From an uncultured Nocardioides sp. (GTDB taxonomy: Bacteria > Actinomycetota > Actinomycetes > Propionibacteriales > Nocardioidaceae): DNA of 64,000 nt. The notes below the pieces were generated by a model, which saw only the letters and a program-made list of their open reading frames with translations, ran no database searches and was not told where the DNA came from. Both the position numbers and the translations under genes were made by a program. The stretch spans positions 868,001 to 932,000 of the forward strand of contig NZ_CANLDB010000001.1 in the NCBI RefSeq assembly GCF_947489365.1, in the 5' to 3' direction. Positions 55,234 through 63,345 of this stretch are shown here, in pieces. Within the stretch, counting starts at the first letter, position 1, and each line of letters opens with the position of its first letter.

Positions 55234-56771
55234 CGCGACATCGTGTCAGCCGACGCGTCCGGGCGCAGCACGTCGTCGGAGGCGTCACACGGGGCGGCGA
55301 AGAACCGGCGCTCGTGCTCGGTCGACGTCGCGAAGGCCCGCTGCATCCGTGCGCGGACCGCCGGCGTCGTCGCGGCGGCGGTCCGCCCGACGATCCCGAC
55401 CGCCTCGGCGGTCACCTCGGCGAACCCCTCGTCGCCGTAGGTGCGCAACCAGGCGGCGTACGGGTGCTCGTCGTGGGCGTGGGGCAGCAGCCGCTGCCCG
55501 ACGTCGGTGTAGACCCAGAAGCAGGGCAGCAGGGCGGCGACGAGGACGGGGTAGGACCCGCGGGCGACGGTGGCGAGCAGGTGGTCCGTGTACGCCGTCA
55601 GAGCGGCACCGGGTGCGGCGCCGAACAGGTCCGCCGGGGGCAGGAACGAGCCGTGCAGCGCGAGCTCCGTGGCGACGGCGTCCTGCGCGGCGCCGGCCCA
55701 GAAGGCCTGCTCGGCCGGGGTGGGGGCGAGGTGGCTGGCCGCCGCGAGGGCGCGGGCGAAGTCGAGCAGGTACAGCGCGTCCTGACCCACGTAGTGGTCG
55801 AAGACGTCGCGGTCCAGGGAGCCGTCGGCGAGGTCGCGCACGAACGGCAGGGCGTCGATCGCGGCCCGGGTCGCGGCGGTGTCCGCCCACCAGCCGTCGG
55901 TGACCTCGGCCGGCGACGGCGTCGTGGCGACGCCGCCGCGGGACCACAGGCCGGCGAAGTGCGACACGGGTCCGCGCCCCTGCCCGACCCGGAGGGCCGC
56001 GCCGCCCGCGACGGACTCGTGGAGCCAGCGCGTGGCCTCGCGGCAGGCGGTCGGCCAGTCGCCGTGGGAGACCCGGAGCGTGGCGACGGCCGAGGACAGC
56101 GAGCACCCCGTGCCGTGGGTGTGCGGTGTGTCGACCCGCGGGGCCTCCAGCTGGACGACGGTGCCGTCGGGCGTCACGAGGGCGTCCCGCACCCGGTCGC
56201 CGTCCAGGTGGCCGCCCTTGGCGAGCACCCGGACCCCCAGGTCGGCGGCGACCGAGCGGGCCTGGGCGAGCACGCCGTCCCAGTCCGCGGCGACCGCGCC
56301 GCCGTCGCCGGCCAGCACGGCGAGCTCCGGCACGTTGGGGGTCACGAGGTCGGCGACCTCACGGACCAGGTCGAGCAGCGCCTCGACCGCGTCCTCGTCG
56401 AGGAGGCGGTCGCCTGAGGTCGCCACCATCACCGGGTCGACGACCACGACCGGCGGGCGGTGCTCGACCAGCCAGTCGTGCACGGTCCGGACGAGCCCGG
56501 CGTCGGCCAGCATCCCGACCTTCACCGCGTCGAGGACGACGTCGTCGGACACGGCGTCCAGCTGCTCACGCAGGAAGGACTCCGGCGGCCGGTGCACCGA
56601 GCGCACCCCCTGGGTGTTCTGCGCGACGAGGGCGGTGACGACGCACAGGCCGTACCCGCCGTTGGCCGCGATCGACTTCAGGTCGGCCTGCACCCCGGCC
56701 CCGCCGGTCGGGTCGGTGCCCGCGATCGACAGCACCCGCGGCGGGGGAGTGCTCGCGGTCGGGGCGGTCAT
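55230..56771 (-). CDS. thiD: fused HMP kinase/HMP-phosphate kinase (ThiD) and thiaminase II-type (TenA) protein
   Basis: 513 residues from ATG 56771, which overlaps the thiE stop (ATGA). Residues about 10-265 are ThiD: SIAGTDPTGGAGVQADLKSI, VVVVDPVMVATSGD, and the catalytic segment HTHGTGCSLSSAVATL with the Cys-Ser loop. It phosphorylates hydroxymethylpyrimidine twice. Residues about 295-500 are TenA/thiaminase II, which salvages HMP from degraded thiamine: RDLADGSLDRDVFDHYVGQD and ALLPCFWVYTDVGQRL with its nucleophilic Cys. The fused order ThiD-TenA puts salvage and phosphorylation on one chain. Confidence 0.93.
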   Translation of the reverse strand: MTAPTASTPPPRVLSIAGTDPTGGAGVQADLKSIAANGGYGLCVVTALVAQNTQGVRSVHRPPESFLREQLDAVSDDVVLDAVKVGMLADAGLVRTVHDWLVEHRPPVVVVDPVMVATSGDRLLDEDAVEALLDLVREVADLVTPNVPELAVLAGDGGAVAADWDGVLAQARSVAADLGVRVLAKGGHLDGDRVRDALVTPDGTVVQLEAPRVDTPHTHGTGCSLSSAVATLRVSHGDWPTACREATRWLHESVAGGAALRVGQGRGPVSHFAGLWSRGGVATTPSPAEVTDGWWADTAATRAAIDALPFVRDLADGSLDRDVFDHYVGQDALYLLDFARALAAASHLAPTPAEQAFWAGAAQDAVATELALHGSFLPPADLFGAAPGAALTAYTDHLLATVARGSYPVLVAALLPCFWVYTDVGQRLLPHAHDEHPYAAWLRTYGDEGFAEVTAEAVGIVGRTAAATTPAVRARMQRAFATSTEHERRFFAAPCDASDDVLRPDASADTMSR

Positions 56772-57463
56772 CGTGCGGCCTCCCAGGCCCGGACGAGCCG
56801 GCGGGCGGCGGACGCCGGGTCGGCGGCCGCGCACACGGCGGACACCACCGCCGCGCCCGCGAAGCCGCCGGCGCGCAGCACCGGCAGGTCGGTCTCGTGC
56901 AGCCCGCCGATCGCGACGGGCGCCAGGCCCAGGTCACGGGCCACCGTGGCCAGGGCGCAGGCCCCGGCGGTGCCGAGCGGGGGCGGGGCGTCCGTCTTCG
57001 TGGCGGTCGCGTGGACCGCCCCGATGCCGACGTGGTCCGCTCCGGCCCGCGCCGCGGCGCGGAGCTGGTCGGGGGTGGAGGCGCTGACGCCGAGGGCGAG
57101 GTCGGGGCCCATCAGCGCCCGGGCGTCCGCGGGGGAGCCGTCGGACTGACCGAGGTGGACGCCGTCCACCCGGACCCCGGCGTCCAGGGCCGCGCGGACG
57201 ACGGCGACCCGGTCGTTGACCACCAGTCGGACGTCGTCGGGCACGGCGTCGCCGACGGCGCGCAGCAGGGCGAGGGTCTCGGCGTCGGTCTCCTGCTTGC
57301 ACCGCAGCTGGACCCAGCGGACGCCTCCGGCGACCGCCGCGACGACGGTGGTGACGACGTCGCGGTCGTGCCGCGCGGCCTGGGCGGCGTCGGTGACGAG
57401 GTAGACGCCCAGGTCGGCCAGGTCGGCCGGCCTCGCCCTGGTCGGCGCTGCCGCGGCGTTCAC
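56768..57463 (-). CDS. thiE: thiamine phosphate synthase
   Basis: 231 residues from GTG 57463 (overlapping the thiM stop as GTGA). TIM barrel: [11 protein letters not shown] (about 21), [11 protein letters not shown] (about 50), [25 protein letters not shown]-type phosphate-binding region (about 90-110), [21 protein letters not shown] (about 130) and PVAIGGLHE (about 190). It joins HMP-PP and thiazole phosphate into thiamine phosphate. Middle gene of the riboswitch-controlled operon. Confidence 0.94.
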   Translation of the reverse strand: MNAAAAPTRARPADLADLGVYLVTDAAQAARHDRDVVTTVVAAVAGGVRWVQLRCKQETDAETLALLRAVGDAVPDDVRLVVNDRVAVVRAALDAGVRVDGVHLGQSDGSPADARALMGPDLALGVSASTPDQLRAAARAGADHVGIGAVHATATKTDAPPPLGTAGACALATVARDLGLAPVAIGGLHETDLPVLRAGGFAGAAVVSAVCAAADPASAARRLVRAWEAAR

Positions 57464-58263
57464 GCCAGCCTCGCGGCGAGGAGGGAGTCGGGCGTCAGCG
57501 CGGCGAGCGCGTCGAGCATCGCGACGGCGAAGGAGCCCGGCCCGGCGGCGCCCGTGGCGGCGCGCTCCGCGGCGACGGCGTACGACGCGCACCCGGCGAC
57601 CGCCGCCACCAGCGGCGGGGAGGTGGCGCAGAACGCGGCGACCACGGCCCCCAGCAGGCAGCCGCCGCCGGTGACCTGCGCGAGCAGCGGGCTGCCGCCG
57701 GCGACGCGGACCTCGCCGTGCGGCGCACAGACCAGGTCGACCGGGCCGGTCACCACGACCACGCCCCCGGTGCGCCGCACCAGGTCGCGGGCGGCGTCCG
57801 CGGCGTCGTCGACGGACGCGGCGGAGTCCGTGCCCCGGCCGCCGGCGCCGTGACCGGCGAGGGCCATCACCTCGGAGGCGTTGCCCTTGACCACCGTCGG
57901 GCGGCGGTCGAGCAGGTCCGCCGCCAGGGCGGTCCGCACGGGCAGGGAGCCGACCGCCACCGGGTCGAGGACCCAGGGCGTGCCCGACCCCTCCGTGGCG
58001 TCGACCGCCTCGACCATGGCCTCGCGCTGCTCGCCGTGGGGGGTGCCGAGGTTGACCAGCACCGCGGAGGCGACGCGGGCGAAGGGCCCGGCCTCCCCGG
58101 GCACGTCGACCATCGCGGGGGAGGCACCCAGCGCCAGCAGGCCGTTCGCCGTCCACGGCATCACGACCGCGTTGGTCAGGCAGTGGACCAGGGGAGGGGC
58201 CTGCCTCAGCGCGGCCAGCGCCTCGGCCAGGTCCGCCGGGGCGGGGGTGGCAGCAGGGTCCAT
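57460..58263 (-). CDS. thiM: hydroxyethylthiazole kinase
   Basis: 267 residues from ATG 58263. Ribokinase-like fold: [30 protein letters not shown] (about 17-46), WVLDPVAVG (about 100), [14 protein letters not shown] (about 122-135), and the catalytic [15 protein letters not shown] (about 200-214, with the GxGC loop). Phosphorylates 4-methyl-5-(2-hydroxyethyl)thiazole for thiamine salvage. Directly downstream of the TPP riboswitch. Confidence 0.95.
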   Translation of the reverse strand: MDPAATPAPADLAEALAALRQAPPLVHCLTNAVVMPWTANGLLALGASPAMVDVPGEAGPFARVASAVLVNLGTPHGEQREAMVEAVDATEGSGTPWVLDPVAVGSLPVRTALAADLLDRRPTVVKGNASEVMALAGHGAGGRGTDSAASVDDAADAARDLVRRTGGVVVVTGPVDLVCAPHGEVRVAGGSPLLAQVTGGGCLLGAVVAAFCATSPPLVAAVAGCASYAVAAERAATGAAGPGSFAVAMLDALAALTPDSLLAARLA

Positions 58264-58267
58264 CGGA

Positions 58268-58346
58268 CATCCCTTCGCTAGTGCGAGCTAGATCAGGTTC
58301 GACGGGTGTGATCTCAGCCCGCTCGGCGGCGGGCACCCCGTGTCGA
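58268..58346 (-). promoter_or_regulatory. TPP riboswitch (THI element) of the thiM-thiE-thiD/tenA operon
   Basis: Conserved TPP-aptamer blocks on the minus strand: ACGGGGTGCCC, GGGCTGAGATCACACCC, GTCGAACCTGATCTAG and GCGAAGGGATG, ending four nt before the thiM ATG. Ligand binding near the ribosome site would block thiM translation when thiamine diphosphate is plentiful. The closeness of GGGATG to the start suggests translational control. Confidence 0.95.
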
Positions 58347-58387
58347 CCTCGACGCTACCCCAGCGAGGGGAGGGGGTCAGGCGGACC

Positions 58388-58960
58388 TCAGCGCTCCCCG
58401 CCCGGCTTCCACAGCACGTCGCCCTGCTGACGGTTCGCGTGGCGGGCGAGGATGAAGAGCAGGTCGGAGAGCCGGTTGAGGTAGGTGATCGCGACCGTGT
58501 TCATCGCCTCGCCGTGCTGATCGTGGGCCCGCCAGGCGGAGCGCTCCGCGCGGCGGCACACGGTGCGGGCCACGTGCAGCAGCGCCGCGCCGGGCGAGCC
58601 GCCGGGCAGGATGAACGACCGCAGCGTCTCCAGGTGCTCGTTGTAGGCGTCGCACCAGCCCTCGAGCCGGTCGACGTACGTCTGCTCGACGCGCAGCGGC
58701 GGGAACTCGGGGTCGGCGGTGACCGGGTTGCCGAGGTCCGCCCCGGCGTCGAACAGGTCGTTCTGGATCGTGCGCAGCACCGCGACCACGTCGTCGTCGA
58801 GGCCGCCGAGCTCGATCGCCACCCCGATCTGCGCGTTGGTCTCGTCCACGTCGGCGTAGGCGTGCAGCCGCAGGTCGTTCTTCGTCGTCTCCGTCATGTC
58901 GACCAGACGGGTGCGCCCGCCGTCGCCGGTGCGGGTGTAGATGCGCGTCAGGTTCACCAT
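58388..58960 (-). CDS. cob(I)alamin adenosyltransferase, PduO type
   Basis: 190 residues from ATG 58960. Signatures: YTRTGDGGRTRLVD (about 8-21, ATP-binding), DETNAQIGVAIE (about 40-51), FILPGGSPGAALLHVARTVCRRAER (about 117-141) and LNRLSDLLFILAR (about 161-173). It transfers the 5'-deoxyadenosyl group of ATP to cob(I)alamin, producing the coenzyme of the adjacent mutase. It lies 42 nt past the riboswitch region and is divergent from the 59006 gene across 45 bp that holds two predicted promoters. Confidence 0.93.
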   Translation of the reverse strand: MVNLTRIYTRTGDGGRTRLVDMTETTKNDLRLHAYADVDETNAQIGVAIELGGLDDDVVAVLRTIQNDLFDAGADLGNPVTADPEFPPLRVEQTYVDRLEGWCDAYNEHLETLRSFILPGGSPGAALLHVARTVCRRAERSAWRAHDQHGEAMNTVAITYLNRLSDLLFILARHANRQQGDVLWKPGGER

Positions 58961-58967
58961 GCCGCTC

Positions 58968-58973
58968 ACCCTA
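58968..58973 (-). promoter_or_regulatory. -10 hexamer TAGGGT of the adenosyltransferase gene
   Basis: On the minus strand TAGGGT, seven bases, then ATG 58960. It is 20 bp from the -10 box of the divergent gene. Confidence 0.45.
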
Positions 58974-58993
58974 GGGCTCACGGGGCGGCGGGC

Positions 58994-58999
58994 TAGGTT
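58994..58999 (+). promoter_or_regulatory. -10 hexamer TAGGTT of the 59006 gene
   Basis: TAGGTT is followed by six bases and ATG 59006, so a leaderless mRNA is predicted. The -35 elements of the two divergent promoters must overlap. Confidence 0.45.
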
Positions 59000-59005
59000 C
59001 TGCGC

Positions 59006-59656
59006 ATGGACCTCCCGCGCACCGCCGTCCTGCGGCGCACCCCCGCGGCGTACGCCGCCCTCTGCGCCGTGCCGGGGGTGGGGCTGGCCGTGGCCGGGCT
59101 CTTCCACCCGCACTCGCTGAGCTACGAGACCTCCGGGCTCTGGTACGGCCTGCACCTGCCGGGCCTGCTCTTCTTCCCGCTCGTGGGGCTCGCGCTGCTG
59201 GCCCCGGTGCGGGGGCGCACCGACGTCGTGTCGTGGGTGGTCCGGCTGACGGCGTACGTCTACATGACCTTCTACTCCGCCCTCGACGTCGTCAGCGGGA
59301 TCGGCGCCGGCTACGTCACCCGCGAGCTGGGGCCCGACGAGCCGCGCCCACCCGCGGTGAGCCTGATGTTCCGGATCGGGACCCCGCTGGGCGAGATCGG
59401 CTCCTGGGCGCTGCTGGCCTGCTGCGTGGTGCTGCTCGCCGACCAGGTACGGCGCCTGGGCGCGCCGGCGCTGGTCGGGCTCCTGCTCCTGCCCGGCGCG
59501 TGGCTGGTGCACATCGGTCACATCTTCAGCCCCGAGGGCGTCGCCGGCATGCTCCTGCTGGCCGCCGGCACCGCGGGGCTGACCTACCTCGGGGCGACAC
59601 GTGTGACGCAATCCACGGATAATGCAACCAACGGGGGTTCTCGCGCGTCATCCTGA
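59006..59656 (+). CDS. membrane protein of unknown function
   Basis: 216 residues from ATG 59006. Hydrophobic segments at about 14-34, 46-64, 74-98, 126-147, 151-170 and 173-194. The conserved-looking FHPHSLSYETSGLWYGLHLP near residues 33-52 lies in a loop and could bind a ligand. No family was recognised. Confidence 0.7.
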   Translation: MDLPRTAVLRRTPAAYAALCAVPGVGLAVAGLFHPHSLSYETSGLWYGLHLPGLLFFPLVGLALLAPVRGRTDVVSWVVRLTAYVYMTFYSALDVVSGIGAGYVTRELGPDEPRPPAVSLMFRIGTPLGEIGSWALLACCVVLLADQVRRLGAPALVGLLLLPGAWLVHIGHIFSPEGVAGMLLLAAGTAGLTYLGATRVTQSTDNATNGGSRASS

Positions 59657-59679
59657 TCGTGCACACGATCGGGGGACGC

Positions 59680-60027
59680 ATGGGATCCGAGGTCGAGCTC
59701 GACGCGGGTGAGCACCGGGTGGTGCTCGTCGGTGACGTCGACGTGCGGTGCACCGACAGGCTCCGCGCCGAGCTGGACGCCGCGCTCGCCGCGTCGGACC
59801 CCGACGCCGACGACGGGCTCGTGGTCGTGGACATGCGCCGCGTGGAGTGCGTCGACCTCACCGCGCTCCGGGTCCTCGCCGCGGCGTCGTACCGGGCGGG
59901 CGCCCGGGGGCGCCGCCTGGTGCTGCGCGACCCGCCGCCCGCCGTCCGCCGACTGCTGCACCTCTCGCACCTGATCCGGGTGGTGGAGGTCCAGCAGACC
60001 GCCCGGCTCGCGCCCGGCCACGCCTGA
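59680..60027 (+). CDS. STAS-domain protein (anti-sigma antagonist-like)
   Basis: 115 residues from ATG 59680 with GGGGGA upstream (an in-frame GTG at 59659 would add seven). STAS fold: EHRVVLVGDVDVRCTDRLRA and VVDMRRVECVDLTALRVLAAA. The usual DSSG phosphorylation loop reads DLTA here, so the phosphorylatable Ser is replaced by Leu. It may interact with an RsbW-type anti-sigma factor such as the one at 14938-15381, or work in another STAS pathway; this is inference. Confidence 0.78.
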   Translation: MGSEVELDAGEHRVVLVGDVDVRCTDRLRAELDAALAASDPDADDGLVVVDMRRVECVDLTALRVLAAASYRAGARGRRLVLRDPPPAVRRLLHLSHLIRVVEVQQTARLAPGHA

Positions 60028-60047
60028 GCCGTCCGTCCGGCCCGGGC

Positions 60048-60067
60048 GGTGTGGCCTTTTCCACACC
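60048..60067 (+). terminator. hairpin after the STAS gene
   Basis: GGTGTGG and CCACACC form a perfect 7-bp stem around CCTTTT, 20 nt after the STAS stop and about 45 nt before the mutase start. Confidence 0.5.
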
Positions 60068-60100
60068 CTTCGGCGGGTTACCGGGCGGTAGGCGCCGGTC

Positions 60101-60106
60101 TACCCT
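60101..60106 (+). promoter_or_regulatory. -10 hexamer TACCCT of the mutase gene
   Basis: TACCCT is followed by six bases and ATG 60113; same hexamer and spacing as argS. Leaderless transcript predicted. Confidence 0.5.
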
Positions 60107-60112
60107 CCGATC

Positions 60113-62161
60113 ATGAGTGACGCGATCCCCGCCCGCCCGGAGCGCGACCGCCCCTGGGTCATGCGCACGTACGCCGGGCACTCGACGGCCGCCGCGTCCA
60201 ACGCGCTCTACCGGGGCAACCTGGAGAAGGGCCAGACCGGCCTCTCGGTCGCCTTCGACCTGCCGACGCAGACCGGCTACGACCCCGACGACGCCCTGGC
60301 GGTCGGCGAGGTCGGCAAGGTCGGCGTGCCCGTGCCGCACCTGGGGGAGATGCGTCGGCTGTTCGACGGCATCCCGCTGACCGGGATGAACACCTCGATG
60401 ACCATCAACGCCACGGCGATGTGGCTGCTGGCGATGTACCAGGTCGCCGCCGAGGAGCAGAACCCCGACCTGGCCCCCGAGGAGGTCGCCGCCCAGCTCG
60501 CCGGGACCACCCAGAACGACATCATCAAGGAGTACCTGTCCCGGGGGACCTACGTCTTCGGGCCGGAGCACTCGCTGCGGCTGATCAGCGACGTCATCTC
60601 CTACACGGTGCACCAGGTGCCGAAGTGGAACCCGATCAACATCTGCAGCTACCACCTGCAGGAGGCGGGGGCGACCCCGCAGCAGGAGCTCGCCTACGCG
60701 CTGTGCACCGCGATCGCCGTCCTCGACCAGGTCAAGAACGCGGGCCAGGTCACGGAGGAGGACTTCGGCAAGGTCGTCGGCCGGATGTCGTTCTTCGTCA
60801 ACGCGGGCGTCCGCTTCGTCGAGGAGACCTGCAAGATGCGGGCCTTCGTGCAGCTGTGGGACGAGCTGTGCCGCGAGCGGTACGGCGTCACCGACCCGAA
60901 GATGCGCCGCTTCCGCTACGGCGTCCAGGTCAACTCGCTCGGCCTCACCGAGGCGCAGCCGGAGAACAACGTCCAGCGCATCGTGCTGGAGATGCTCGGC
61001 GTCACCCTGTCGAAGAACGCGCGGGCCCGCGCCCTGCAGCTGCCCGCCTGGAACGAGGCGCTCGGGCTGCCCCGCCCGTGGGACCAGCAGTGGTCGTTGC
61101 GGCTGCAGCAGGTGCTGGCCTTCGAGTCCGACCTCCTCGAGTACGAGGACATCTTCGACGGCAGCCACGTCATCGAGGCCAAGGTCGCCGAGCTCGTCAC
61201 CTCGGCCCGCGAGGAGATGGACCGGGTGCAGGCGATGGGCGGGGCGATCGCCGCCGTCGAGTCCGGCTACATGAAGCAGGCGCTGGTCTCCGCGCACGCC
61301 GCACGCCGCGGCCGGATCGAGAGCGGCGAGGAGAAGATCGTCGGCGTCAACGTCTACACCTCGACGGAGCCGTCGCCGCTGACCTCCGACCTGGACGGCG
61401 CGATCCAGACCGCCGACCCCGAGGCCGAGGCCGCCGCCAAGCGGTCGGTCGAGGAGTGGAAGGCGCAGCGCGACCAGTCCGCCGTCGACGCGGCCCTCGA
61501 GCGGCTGGCCGCCGACGCCAAGACCGACACCAACCTGATGCACGCCACCCTGGCCGCCGTCCGCGCCGGCGCCACCACCGGCGAGTGGGCCGGGACGCTG
61601 CGCGAGGTCTTCGGCGAGTTCCGCGCCCCCACCGGCGTCTCCGGCGCGGTGGGCGTCGTGGCCGCGGCCGGCCAGGCCGGCGACGAGCTGCGCGCCGTCC
61701 GCGAGAAGGTCCGTGCCACCGGCGAGGAGCTCGGCGGCCGGCTGCGCCTGCTGGTCGGCAAGCCCGGTCTGGACGGTCACTCCAACGGCGCCGAGCAGGT
61801 CGCCGTCCGCGCCCGCGACGCCGGCTTCGAGGTGGTCTACCAGGGGATCCGCCTCACCCCCGAGCAGATCGTCCGCGCCGCCGTCGACGAGGACGTCCAC
61901 TGCGTGGGGCTCTCGATCCTGTCCGGATCCCACATGGAGCTCGTGCCCGCCGTGGTCGAGGGCCTGGCCGCAGCGGGGCTCGCCGACCTGCCCGTCATCG
62001 TCGGCGGGATCATCCCCGACGCCGACGGCCGCCGCCTGAAGGAGGCCGGCGTCGCCGCCGTCTACACACCGAAGGACTACGGCCTCACCGCGATCATGTC
62101 GAGCATCGTGGACGTGATCCGGGAGGCGGAGGGTCTCACGGCGTCGGACGCCGACGGCTGA
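60113..62161 (+). CDS. adenosylcobalamin-dependent acyl-CoA mutase, ethylmalonyl-CoA mutase/MeaA type
   Basis: 682 residues from ATG 60113. N-terminal TIM-barrel catalytic domain (about 20-520): TGLSVAFDLPTQTGYDPDD (about 43-61), MNTSMTINATAMWLLAMY (about 93-110), and NICSYHLQEAGATPQQELAY (about 181-200). C-terminal B12 domain (about 545-670) with the cobalamin His signature DGHSNG (Asp554, His556, Gly559), plus SxL and GG motifs (LSILSGSH, VIVGGII). The MNTSMTINATAMW segment and size fit ethylmalonyl-CoA mutase/MeaA. Methylmalonyl-CoA mutase proper is less likely. It needs the adenosyltransferase encoded nearby. Confidence 0.9.
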   Translation: MSDAIPARPERDRPWVMRTYAGHSTAAASNALYRGNLEKGQTGLSVAFDLPTQTGYDPDDALAVGEVGKVGVPVPHLGEMRRLFDGIPLTGMNTSMTINATAMWLLAMYQVAAEEQNPDLAPEEVAAQLAGTTQNDIIKEYLSRGTYVFGPEHSLRLISDVISYTVHQVPKWNPINICSYHLQEAGATPQQELAYALCTAIAVLDQVKNAGQVTEEDFGKVVGRMSFFVNAGVRFVEETCKMRAFVQLWDELCRERYGVTDPKMRRFRYGVQVNSLGLTEAQPENNVQRIVLEMLGVTLSKNARARALQLPAWNEALGLPRPWDQQWSLRLQQVLAFESDLLEYEDIFDGSHVIEAKVAELVTSAREEMDRVQAMGGAIAAVESGYMKQALVSAHAARRGRIESGEEKIVGVNVYTSTEPSPLTSDLDGAIQTADPEAEAAAKRSVEEWKAQRDQSAVDAALERLAADAKTDTNLMHATLAAVRAGATTGEWAGTLREVFGEFRAPTGVSGAVGVVAAAGQAGDELRAVREKVRATGEELGGRLRLLVGKPGLDGHSNGAEQVAVRARDAGFEVVYQGIRLTPEQIVRAAVDEDVHCVGLSILSGSHMELVPAVVEGLAAAGLADLPVIVGGIIPDADGRRLKEAGVAAVYTPKDYGLTAIMSSIVDVIREAEGLTASDADG

Positions 62162-62178
62162 TCGACGTCGACGGTCGG

Positions 62179-62380
62179 CTCACCGGGTCGCGACCCGCGG
62201 CTTACCGGGACTCGACCCGCCGTCGCCCGGTGGAGGCCGTCGCCCGGTGGAGGCCGTCGCCCGGTGGAGGCCGTCTCCCGGCTCACCGGGTCTCGACCCG
62301 CAGTCGCGACCTCGTTCCTCGGTCGCGCGCTCGCTCGGCCCCTGAGGCCGCCTCTCGCCTCACCGGGTCTCGACCCGCGT
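62179..62380. repeat. cluster of short repeats in a convergent gap
   Basis: A 17-bp unit, GTCGCCCGGTGGAGGCC, occurs three times in tandem (62222, 62239, 62256). A palindromic motif, CACCGGGTCTCGACCCG, occurs at about 62284 and 62361, with variants near 62180 and 62203. The remainder to 62464 is CG-rich with GCTCGCTCG elements but shows no gene. Confidence 0.85.
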
Positions 62381-62464
62381 ACGCGCCTTCGCAAGCTCAG
62401 GCGCGCGCTCGCTCGACCTTCGTGCGCTGGGATCCGCGCTCGTCCCTCGCGCGGTTCCCCGCAC

Positions 62465-62962
62465 TCACCAGCCCCAGGACCCGGGGATGCCCTTGAACGG
62501 GCCGGCGACCTTCGAGGTGATCCAGCCGCCGTAGAAGCCGCCCTCCTGGGGCCGGACGAGCTCGCCGTCGACGTAGCAGGCCTCGACCGCCAGCGGCGTC
62601 ACCGCCCAGTAGCCGAGGAGCTCGGTGAAGTCGGACGTGGGGGAGGGGTAGGTCCAGGCGGCCCGCTCGGCGCGCACGCCACCGCCCACCAGGTCGGCGT
62701 ACGCCGCCTCGCCCTTCCACTCGCAGAACGACGACCCGGCCACCGGCACCAGCGCACCGTCGGCGAAGGCCTCGGTGGGCAGGTAGTACGTGGGGGGGTG
62801 GGAGGTCTCGAGGACCTTGAACGTCCGGGTCGACTCCGCGACGGTGACGCCGCCGACGACCACGCTCACCGACTCCTTGCTGGCGACCAGCGCGGGGGGA
62901 CGGGGGTAGTCCCACACCGACTCCTGGCCGGGTCCGGGCTTCTCGGGCTGAGGTCTGCGCAT
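62465..62962 (-). CDS. DUF427 family protein
   Basis: 165 residues from ATG 62962; the frame is open 20 codons further up, but the family start fits here. Characteristic DUF427 stretches: RTFKVLETSHPPTYYLP (about 45-61), SSFCEWKGEAAYADL (about 77-91) and AAWTYPSP (about 100-107). Small beta-barrel proteins with no established activity. It is divergent from the iron-box gene across about 80 bp, so the iron box could affect this gene too. Confidence 0.88.
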   Translation of the reverse strand: MRRPQPEKPGPGQESVWDYPRPPALVASKESVSVVVGGVTVAESTRTFKVLETSHPPTYYLPTEAFADGALVPVAGSSFCEWKGEAAYADLVGGGVRAERAAWTYPSPTSDFTELLGYWAVTPLAVEACYVDGELVRPQEGGFYGGWITSKVAGPFKGIPGSWGW

Positions 62963-63002
62963 GCCCCCAGTGAACCCGGTGTCCCTGACCGGGACCAAGG
63001 AC

Positions 63003-63035
63003 ACAGGTAAGGCTTGCCTCAATCGCTGCTACGGT
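63003..63035 (+). promoter_or_regulatory. predicted IdeR/DtxR iron box with a -10 hexamer
   Basis: ACAGGTAAGGCTTGCCTCA (63003-63021) agrees with the TTAGGTTAGGCTAACCTAA iron-box consensus at 13 of 19 positions, with the AGG...CCT arms intact. TACGGT (63030-63035) lies nine bases after it and six bases before ATG 63042. Fe-loaded regulator here would block the -35 region. Experimentally untested. Confidence 0.6.
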
Positions 63036-63041
63036 GTGGTC

Positions 63042-63332
63042 ATGGGCAAGAAGTCGTCCCCCGGGCTGCCGAAGACGAAGTGCTGCGTGTCGAAGGACAA
63101 GTGCGGCCGCTGCCCGCTGCGGATGCTCAAGGAGGGCACGCTGCCCGAGGCGTACGCCGTCAAGAAGCGTCGCCTCGTCCACGCCGACTCGATGGAGCCC
63201 GTCCGCAAGGACGACCTCAAGAAGTCCCGGAAGGTCGAGGTCGTGAGCGCCGGCAAGGCGACGAAGGCCGCCAAGGCGAAGGCGTCCAAGAAGGCCGGAC
63301 GCAAGGGCTCGCGTCTGCCCGCCGCCGCCTGA
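63042..63332 (+). CDS. small Cys- and Lys-rich protein, function unknown
   Basis: 96 residues from ATG 63042. The N-terminal third carries four Cys in a compact pattern, KTKCCVSKDKCGRCPLR, which could bind zinc or an iron-sulfur cluster. The C-terminal half is Lys/Ala-rich and very basic (KATKAAKAKASKKAGRKG), like DNA- or RNA-binding tails. No named family was recognised. It is predicted to be iron-regulated and to precede ferritin by 13 nt, possibly as an operon, so a role in iron handling is suggested but unproven. Confidence 0.7.
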   Translation: MGKKSSPGLPKTKCCVSKDKCGRCPLRMLKEGTLPEAYAVKKRRLVHADSMEPVRKDDLKKSRKVEVVSAGKATKAAKAKASKKAGRKGSRLPAAA

Positions 63333-63345
63333 CAGGCTGCGCCCC

